A stretch of 6,753 bases of DNA from an uncultured Anaerolineales bacterium (GTDB lineage: Bacteria; Chloroflexota; Anaerolineae; Anaerolineales; Villigracilaceae), in the NCBI GenBank assembly GCA_938008865.1, contig CALLJA010000174.1, positions 1-6,753 on the forward strand, read 5' to 3'. This document shows, piece by piece, positions 1-5,400 of the stretch (positions within the stretch are counted from its first letter, which is position 1; the number at the start of each line of letters is the position of its first letter). The position numbers and the translations under genes were made by a program. A model generated the notes under the pieces. That model was not told where the DNA came from. It worked only from the letters and a program-made list of their open reading frames with translations, and made no database searches.

Positions 1-326
1 ATATGTTCCTCGTCGTTGAGGATGCTCCCAAAGTGCAGGTCCACGCTGCGCTGCCACGCCTCGGCCTGGTCCAGACCATCGAACAGGCACAACACGTGGA
101 CCTCTTCCCGCGTCTGCAGTTCCATGCCTGCCAGCACGGATAGCCCCGTCCCTCGCGCCGCTTCCATTACCGCACCGATATTGGCCGTCTGGTTGTGGTC
201 GGTGACCGCGAGCAGGCGGATGCCCTTCTCCAGCGCAGACTGCACGATCACAGGCGGAATCATCTCCACGCCCGCGCAGGGCGAGAGGACGGTGTGTACG
301 TGCAGTTCAGCGCGGTAAAGGAACAT
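1..326 (-). CDS. PHP-domain metal-dependent phosphoesterase, N-terminal part
   Basis: This is the first 108 residues of a protein that continues past the left edge. It begins MFLYRAELHVHT and shows the PHP signatures in order: the ELHVH motif with metal-ligand histidines H9 and H11, then SPCAG, the TDHN motif (T42-D43-H44-N45), then GMELQTREEVH with E69 and H77. PHP proteins hydrolyse phosphate esters with a cluster of two or three divalent metals. The substrate of this subfamily is not known to me. The start is the ATG at 326; an in-frame TGA lies three codons upstream, so an earlier start is excluded. No clear Shine-Dalgarno sequence precedes it. It follows the second DRTGG gene in the same direction after a 162-base gap full of inverted repeats, so it is probably the next gene of the same regulatory cluster. 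The family call is firm; the cellular role is inferred from neighbours. Confidence 0.88.
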   Translation of the reverse strand, partial: MFLYRAELHVHTVLSPCAGVEMIPPVIVQSALEKGIRLLAVTDHNQTANIGAVMEAARGTGLSVLAGMELQTREEVHVLCLFDGLDQAEAWQRSVDLHFGSILNDEEH

Positions 327-358
327 TTTTTGTCATTACAGAGACTGGTGGTTGAGTA

Positions 359-379
359 GGGCGAGTGATCTTCTCGCCC
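359..379. repeat. GC-rich hairpin in operon gap (7-bp perfect stem)
   Basis: GGGCGAG at 359-365 is the exact reverse complement of CTCGCCC at 373-379, with a 7-base loop. On the minus strand it reads GGGCGA...TCGCCCTAC, a form I associate with small dispersed palindromic elements in Chloroflexota intergenic regions. No T-run follows on either strand, so it does not look like an intrinsic terminator. It lies between the second DRTGG gene and the PHP gene. Confidence 0.6.
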
Positions 380-382
380 GTA

Positions 383-403
383 CACTTGCACCGAACGCAA
401 GTG
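383..403. repeat. Second hairpin in operon gap (7-bp perfect stem)
   Basis: CACTTGC at 383-389 pairs perfectly with GCAAGTG at 397-403 around a 7-base loop (ACCGAAC). CACCG at 389-393, mostly in the loop, is also complementary to CGGTG at 404-408, so an alternative stem or a pseudoknot is possible. It sits only 3 bases from the 359-379 hairpin, which suggests one composite element. Confidence 0.55.
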
Positions 404-444
404 CGGTGTCGAAACCACCCATCAGTGCAGGCTCCCAATAACAT

Positions 445-483
445 GAGATTGCTTCGTCGGGCTATCGCCCTCCTCGCAATGAC
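445..483. repeat. REP/MITE-like short palindromic element
   Basis: The block runs from GAGATTGC to GCAATGAC. Outer arms ATTGC (448-452) and GCAAT (476-480) are complementary, and inside them GGGC (459-462) and GCCC (467-470) pair around a TATC loop. On the minus strand it begins GTCATTGCGAGGAGGGCG. This closely resembles a widespread dispersed repeat (CATTGCGAGGA...GAAGCAATCT) that I recognise from many bacterial genomes. It ends 5 bases from the stop codon of the second DRTGG gene, a usual location for REP-like elements. With only one copy here, its repeat status rests on recognition. Confidence 0.65.
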
Positions 484-488
484 GGAAA

Positions 489-827
489 TTACTGAATTCC
501 CATCTCCCACAACTGTCCGATCACTTCATAGCTCGGCGCGGAGGTGGAGAGGAGGATCACGCCTTGTTCATTCGCCTTGGCGATGACGTCCGCTTCGGGC
601 TGGGCGCCCTCGGTGATGATCACCACCGCCACTTCCCGCAATGACGCCACAGCCACCACGTTCATGTGCGCTTGCAGGGTGACCCATACATTGTCGGGTT
701 GGGCGCCTGCCATGACGCAACTCAGCAGGTCGGAGGCGTATCCGCCTTTGGGCATGATGGCAGAGAAATCTCTGGGGGCGGTGAGAACTTTGAGGTTTAG
801 TTTGGCGATGATCTCTTGCAGGGTCAT
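489..827 (-). CDS. DRTGG-domain protein (112 aa), second of two
   Basis: This small protein consists essentially of one DRTGG-type domain, starting MTLQEIIAKLNLKVL. Visible family landmarks are GGYASDLLSCVMA (residues about 28-40), the VWVTLQAHMNVVAVASL stretch, VVIITEGAQPE, and the C-terminal PSYEVIGQLWEMGI. DRTGG domains are found next to CBS domains in some regulated pyrophosphatases and are thought to bind regulatory nucleotides; stand-alone versions have no proven biochemical activity. The ATG at 827 follows an AAGGAG sequence (complement of 833-838) with a 5-base spacer. The gene starts 13 bases after the CBS-ATPase gene ends, so the two should be co-transcribed. It ends with TAA at 491-489, beside a REP-like repeat. 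It is only distantly like the 1847-2215 protein, so the two may be non-equivalent subunits. There is no enzyme motif, although such proteins are sometimes labelled serine kinase. Confidence 0.85.
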   Translation of the reverse strand: MTLQEIIAKLNLKVLTAPRDFSAIMPKGGYASDLLSCVMAGAQPDNVWVTLQAHMNVVAVASLREVAVVIITEGAQPEADVIAKANEQGVILLSTSAPSYEVIGQLWEMGIQ

Positions 828-840
828 ACCAGCTCCTTGG

Positions 841-1854
841 TCAGATGCCAGGCTCCTCGGTCCCTTCGGCGGCGCTGAACTTTTCCTCGGGCCGCAGGTG
901 GATCTCCATCATCAGGCGCGTCCCCTTGCCTGCGCCTGAGAAGATTTCCATCTTATCCACGCAGCTCTTGATGTTGACCAGGCCCATGCCCGCGCCGAAG
1001 CCCATGTTGCGGGCCTCCTGTGGGGCGGTGGACCAGCCCGGCTGCAGGGCCTTGTTCACGTCTGGGATGCCCGGGCCGTCGTCGGTGGTTTGCATCAGGA
1101 TGCGGTGCGGTTCGATCTGCACACGCAGGATGCCGCCGTTGGTGGTGTGGATGATCAGGTTCATCTCGGCTTCGTAGACGGCGATGCCGCACTGACGGGC
1201 CAACTGCGCTGTGGCGCCCAGCCGCAGCATCGCGCGTTTGATGTGGCTGGAGGCCTGCCCGCCGTTGACGAAGTCGCGCGGCTTGATCTGGTAGCGCAGG
1301 ATCAGGCTGGTGCGGTCCGAGGTGATATCTTCGAACAGATGCCGCACGCGGTAGCGGCGGATCTCCTCTTCCTTGTAATCCTTGCGGATGGCCACCAGCA
1401 CGCCGCGTGTGATGTCGCCCTTGGTGATCATGCCCACCAGTTCGTCCTTCTCGTTGGTCACGGGCAGGCGGCCGATGTTGGTGCGCGTGAAGGTCTCGAT
1501 CGCCTTGACTACGGGCTCGTAGGACTTGACGCTGATGACGTTGACCGTCATGTAGTTGCGGATGGGGGCGTTCAGGTCGTTTTGCGTGAGGGCGCGCATC
1601 AGGTCTTCGGTGCTGAGGATGCCCACCAATTGACCGTCGGCTACCACGGGCGCGCCCGAGATGCGCTTGACGCGCAACAGTTCGATCCCTTCGCGCATGG
1701 TTTGAGCGGGGGCGAGGGTGAAGACTTCGCGGCTCATCACCTCGAAGATGCGCAGGTCGTAGGAAAGTTCCTCGATGCGCGTAATGTCCTGCGCGTCGTT
1801 GTCGGTGATCGGGCGCCCCTTGCGCCCCTGGGTTTCCTGGAGGGTGTTACTCAT
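841..1854 (-). CDS. CBS-pair protein fused to RsbW-like (anti-sigma type) ATPase domain
   Basis: The protein has 337 residues. Residues about 37-92 and 99-155 form two CBS domains (VMSREVFTLAPAQT...GAPVVADGQLVGILSTEDL, then YMTVNVISVKSYEPV...LPVTNEKDELVGMITKGDI), a pair that usually binds adenine nucleotides. After a charged linker (about 156-184), residues about 185-320 form a GHKL ATPase of the RsbW/SpoIIAB type: N-box E228-A-E-M-N232, G1 box DDGPGIPD (258-265) and G2 box GFGAGMGL (285-292). All key ATP-binding residues appear intact. Such domains act as serine kinases on anti-anti-sigma factors or bind sigma factors, but neither partner is encoded in this window. The ATG at 1854 lies inside the end of the upstream DRTGG gene (8-base overlap) and has no strong Shine-Dalgarno sequence, so translational coupling is likely. 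Domain calls are firm. The idea that CBS ligand binding controls the ATPase in a redox or hydrogenase regulatory module is inferred. Confidence 0.9.
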   Translation of the reverse strand: MSNTLQETQGRKGRPITDNDAQDITRIEELSYDLRIFEVMSREVFTLAPAQTMREGIELLRVKRISGAPVVADGQLVGILSTEDLMRALTQNDLNAPIRNYMTVNVISVKSYEPVVKAIETFTRTNIGRLPVTNEKDELVGMITKGDITRGVLVAIRKDYKEEEIRRYRVRHLFEDITSDRTSLILRYQIKPRDFVNGGQASSHIKRAMLRLGATAQLARQCGIAVYEAEMNLIIHTTNGGILRVQIEPHRILMQTTDDGPGIPDVNKALQPGWSTAPQEARNMGFGAGMGLVNIKSCVDKMEIFSGAGKGTRLMMEIHLRPEEKFSAAEGTEEPGI

Positions 1855-2215
1855 GGCTGCCGTTCATATTCGTCTCGAAACTGCGCAGGCCCGAACAGTA
1901 CAGGCGGCCGCAGCATTCGAACATGCCATGCTGGCTGGAGATGAGCGGAATGTTCTTTTGCGTGGCCAGTTCCACCATCTCGGGCGTGGGCAGTTTGCCG
2001 CGCAGGAAGACGATGGCGCGCACGTCGGCCATTTCCGCCGTGCGGACGACCTGCAAATTGCACAGCCCCGTCATCAGCACCGCTTCGGGTTTGACCACGG
2101 CCAGCACGTCGCTCATCAGGTCCGCGCCGCAGCCGCCGATGATCTCATGATCGACCAGGGCCTCCGGGTTGAGCACTGTGCCTTGCACGAGACGAATGAT
2201 TTCACTTAATTTCAT
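1847..2215 (-). CDS. DRTGG-domain protein (122 aa), first gene of the leftward operon
   Basis: The protein starts MKLSEIIRLVQGTVL and carries the DRTGG-family pattern: GGCGADLMSDVLAVVKPEAV (residues 27-46), TGLCNLQVVRTAEMADVRAIVFLRGK (49-74) and a C-terminal MFECCGRLYCSGL (98-110). A longer reading frame extends 35 codons upstream, but the ATG at 2215 fits the family start, has an AGGT-type ribosome site 7 bases upstream, and lies downstream of the predicted promoter; the longer start would fall inside the promoter. It has five cysteines (C29, C52, C101, C102, C107), whereas the other DRTGG protein has one. The role is probably regulatory. Stand-alone DRTGG proteins with an ATPase and a PHP protein recur near NAD-dependent [FeFe]-hydrogenase genes. 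Its stop overlaps the CBS-ATPase start by 8 bases, so the two are co-translated. Confidence 0.87.
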   Translation of the reverse strand: MKLSEIIRLVQGTVLNPEALVDHEIIGGCGADLMSDVLAVVKPEAVLMTGLCNLQVVRTAEMADVRAIVFLRGKLPTPEMVELATQKNIPLISSQHGMFECCGRLYCSGLRSFETNMNGSHE

Positions 2216-2266
2216 GTAATAGACCTGTTTGCGGTTATTATGCCTTAATCGCAGAGAGGCGGCTAG

Positions 2267-2280
2267 GCATATCCTTATGC
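2267..2280. repeat. Small inverted repeat in the leader of the leftward operon
   Basis: GCATA (2267-2271) and TATGC (2276-2280) form a perfect 5-bp inverted repeat with a 4-base spacer. It lies just downstream of the predicted leftward transcription start (about 2287), where it could be an RNA hairpin or a small operator. At this length chance occurrence is quite possible. Confidence 0.25.
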
Positions 2281-2293
2281 TTTCCAGGTGACA

Positions 2294-2322
2294 TTTATAC
2301 CATATTGTGCAAAGCGTCACAA
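2294..2322 (-). promoter_or_regulatory. Sigma-70-type promoter of the leftward operon
   Basis: On the minus strand a -35 box TTGTGA (complement of 2317-2322; 4 of 6 consensus) and a -10 box TATAAA (complement of 2294-2299; 5 of 6) are separated by exactly 17 bases. TG one base before the -10 adds an extended -10 element. Start of transcription is predicted near 2287, giving a leader of about 72 bases before the DRTGG gene start at 2215. The -35 box lies inside the Rex-like palindrome. Confidence 0.7.
2305..2322. promoter_or_regulatory. Rex-like operator overlapping the leftward -35 box
   Basis: The minus strand reads TTGTGA-CGCTTT-GCACAA, an 18-bp imperfect palindrome. Against the commonly cited Rex pattern TTGTGAAANNNTTCACAA it matches 12 of the 15 defined positions, including both outer arms except for one base. 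Rex is a repressor that leaves DNA when NADH is high and typically controls fermentation and hydrogenase genes, which suits this gene cluster. Covering the -35 box is a repressing geometry. A CRP/FNR-family site (TGTGA-N6-TCACA type) is the main alternative, since the core also fits with one mismatch. Confidence 0.55.
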
Positions 2323-2342
2323 AATGGGCGCGCGGCGCTTTC

Positions 2343-2371
2343 TTGACGGCCTGTTGCGGGTCTTGTATGAT
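2343..2371 (+). promoter_or_regulatory. Sigma-70-type promoter of the A2M-like gene
   Basis: A -35 box TTGACG (2343-2348; 5 of 6 consensus) and a -10 box TATGAT (2366-2371; 5 of 6) lie exactly 17 bases apart. This predicts a start near 2378 and a leader of about 90 bases before the ATG at 2468. The Rex-like palindrome ends 21 bases upstream of this -35 box, so a regulator bound there might touch both promoters. Confidence 0.72.
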
Positions 2372-2387
2372 GAAAGTGCGCAGGCGG

Positions 2388-2397
2388 GAACATGTTC
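2388..2397. promoter_or_regulatory. Perfect 10-bp palindrome at the start of the A2M leader
   Basis: GAACATGTTC is a perfect palindrome located about 10 bases after the predicted transcription start, where a repressor could block elongation. It is not the LexA box of Gram-positives, which has four bases between GAAC and GTTC rather than two. A partial copy (CATGTTC) recurs at 2436-2442. The evidence is position and symmetry only. Confidence 0.3.
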
Positions 2398-2451
2398 TTG
2401 TTGCGCGGCGTCTTGCGCGTGGATTTTTTCATCCGCATGTTCCACCTGGGC

Positions 2452-2458
2452 AAGGAGG
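2452..2458 (+). promoter_or_regulatory. Strong Shine-Dalgarno sequence of the A2M-like gene
   Basis: AAGGAGG lies 9 bases upstream of the ATG at 2468 and decides the start of the large gene. The reading frame is also open upstream of that ATG. Confidence 0.85.
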
Positions 2459-2467
2459 GCTTCTTCC

Positions 2468-5400
2468 ATGAACGAGAATCGAGCAAGATCATCTGCCGCA
2501 GGGCGCATTGCCTTGATCGTAGCTGGCCTGGCAGGGCTGACCGCCCTGGGTTGGTGGCTCGGAAATTTCGCGCCGCTGGCCCCGCTGACGGCTGTCCCCA
2601 TCACGCCGCTGGCGGGTGACGGAACGGCCGTCCCCGCCGCGGGCACGCCCGTCCCAACGGGCCAACCCTATGACCTGAACATCCAACTCAGTGCGGGCCA
2701 GGCGGGGGGCGAAACATCCGCGCCGCTTGCGCTGGGGACGGGTGAGCCGCTTTCTGGGGAAGAGGCGGCGCAACTGCTGGGGCGAATCCCGCCGCTGCCG
2801 ACGGGGGGTGAGCAGGTGGATTTCAAGCCGCCGCAGGACCTGTTGCCGCCGCCGCGCCCGGGCGAAACCGTCCAGGACTCGTTTCCGCCTGCCAATGCGG
2901 AGCGGCCCCCGGTCGGGATCGATAACGGCCCGCTTCGTGTGTTGCGTTACGCGCCGCAGGGTGAAATTCCCATCGCGCCCGTCATCAGCATTACCTTTAA
3001 TCAGCCCATGGTCCCGCTGGGGACGGTGGGCGACCTGGCCGCCAAAGACGCGCCGGTGCAGATCGAGCCAGCCCTGCCCGGGACCTGGCGCTGGCTGGGT
3101 ACGCGCACCCTGACCTTTGAGTACGACTCGGCCCAGATCGACCGCCTGCCCAAGGCCACTGAATATCGCGTCAGCGTGCCGGCTGGGACGAAGTCGGCCA
3201 GCGGCAATTTGCTGGCTGAGGCCGTCGCGTGGACCTTCTCCACGCCTGCGCCGAAGATTGTTTCCAGTTACCCTGCGAGTTCGCCGCAGCCGCTCGACCC
3301 GGTCTTCGTGATCGTCTTCGACCAGCGCATCGACCCGCTTTCGGTGCTGCCGACCCTGCGCGTGAACGCGGGCGGCAGGCAGGCCAGCATCGTGCTGGCG
3401 GACGGGGACGACCTGAAACGGGACCAGGCCGCAGGTCAGATGGCCGAAGGCGCGCCCGAGGGGCGCTGGATCGCGTTTCGGGCGGTGGAAGCCTTTGCGC
3501 CGAACACATCCGTCACAGTGACGGTCGGCCCCGGCACGCCCTCGGCCGAAGGTCCGCTGTTGACGAAGGAGGCGCAGACCTTTGGGTTCTCCACCTACGC
3601 GCCGCTGGCCATTGTGCAGCATTCGTGTTCCTGGTACGGTGAGGGCGCCTGCCCGCCGCTTTCGCCCTTCAGTATCCAATTCAATAATCCGATCGACATG
3701 GAGAAGTACGCCGAGAATATGCTGCGCGTCTCGCCCGAGGTGCCCGGGCTGTCGGTCGATTGGTATTCTTCGAATGTGGTCGTTAGCGGACAGACAAAAG
3801 GCCAGACCACGTACACCGTCACCATCTCCGGCCAGGTCCAGGATATCTATGGACAGACATTGGGCAGGGACGCCAGGCTGACCTTCAAGGTGGGCAAGGC
3901 CGAGCCGACCCTGTTCGGCGTGGGGCAGAATTTCATCACCGTGGACCCCTCGCTGAAGAAACCTGCCTTGTCGGTATATGCCATCAATCATGCGAAATTG
4001 GATGTGCAAATTTACGCCGTCGAACCCGCAGACTGGCCTGGGTATATAACCGCCTTGGGCAATTGGAATCGGAACGATGGCTCGGCGGAGATGCCGGGCA
4101 AACTTGTTCATGATGGGGCCATGCGCTTGAACCTGCCCGACGATACCCTCTCGCAGGTGGATATCGACCTGTCGCCGTACCTGCGCGGCGGGTACGGCCA
4201 ATTCGTGGTCGTGGTTGCGCCGCCCAGGGCCCTGCTGGAAGACGACGATGCCCGCTGGCGGCGGCTCTCGCAGACCATCATTGCCTGGGTGCAGGTGACG
4301 CAGATCGGGCTGGATGCGTTTTCGGATGGCAGCCAGTTGGTAGCCTGGGCCACCGACCTCAAGGACGGGACTCCGCTTTCGGGGGTGAGCATCCAGCCTG
4401 GGAACGGGACCTCCACTTCCAGCACTGACGCGGACGGCATTGCCCGTTTCGACCTCCCCGCGGGCGCGGCCTATCTCAGCGCGCAAAAGGGACGCGACTC
4501 GGCCTTGCTGCCGCGTTCGGCCAGTTATTGGTGGAGCGACTCCTGGCAGGCCGTCTCGCGCCGCGACAGCCTGCGCTGGTATGTGTACGATGACCGCCAA
4601 ATGTACCGCCCGGGTGAGGAGGTCCATCTCAAGGGCTGGATCCGCCAGATCGGCGCGGGGCCCAGCGGCGGCGTCAGCCTGGCGGGGCCCGGGTTGGCGG
4701 GGGCAACCTACAGTGTGACCGATGGTTTGGGGAACAGTCTCCTCTCGGGCCAGGTGAATGTCAATGCGCTGGGCGGATTCGACCTGGCCTTTACGATCCC
4801 CGAATCGGTCAACCTGGGTTATGCCCAGGTCAGTTTTGCCGCTTTCGGCAGGCTGGAGGGCCTGGATGGGACGCAATACAGCCACTCGTTCCAGGTTCAG
4901 GAGTTCCGCCGTCCCGAGTATGAAGTGACTGCCCGCAACGAGACGCAGGGTCCGTATTTTGCGGGCGGTCACGCGCTGGTCTTTACCGAGGCCAAATATT
5001 ATGCGGGCGGCGGCCTGCCCAATGCGGACGTCACCTGGCTGGTGACCGCTACGCCAGGCAGTTACGCGCCGCCGCACTGGGACGATTTCACCTTCGGCAT
5101 CTGGCAGCCCTGGTGGTGGTTCGACTTTGAATTCGGGCCGCAGACGATGGGCGCGATCCAGACCTTTAGCGGGACGACCGACGCGGGCGGCGTCCACACC
5201 CTGCGCCTCGACTTTGCGCCGCAGGGCGAGACCGACCCGCGCCCGTACAGCATCAGCGCCCAGGCCACGGTCATGGACGTCAACCGTCAGGCGTGGACCA
5301 GTTCCACCTCGCTGCTGGTGCATCCCGCCGACTTGTACGTGGGCCTGCGCAGCGAGCGTTACTTCGTCGGGCAAGGCGCGCCGCTGGTGGTGGATTTCAT

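Noticed and set aside
359..403. The two gap hairpins as intrinsic terminators.
   Set aside because: The stems are GC-rich, but neither strand has a run of T after them.
1090..1944. A 284-codon open frame on the plus strand opposite the CBS-ATPase gene.
   Set aside because: It overlaps well-supported CBS and ATPase motifs on the minus strand. Its product is rich in His, Asp, Val and Gly without family features, which is typical of antisense reading in G+C-rich DNA.
2216..2320. A 35-codon N-terminal extension of the first DRTGG protein.
   Set aside because: The extension would be encoded by the predicted promoter and Rex-like site, and the family begins at MKLSEI, which has its own ribosome site.
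2388..2397. GAACATGTTC as a LexA (SOS) box.
   Set aside because: The Gram-positive LexA pattern needs four bases between GAAC and GTTC; here there are two.
2392..2619. A 75-codon frame starting in the A2M leader and overlapping the A2M start in another frame.
   Set aside because: It has no strong ribosome site and no recognisable domain, and most of it lies over the signal-anchor coding region of the real gene. A leader peptide cannot be excluded but is unsupported.
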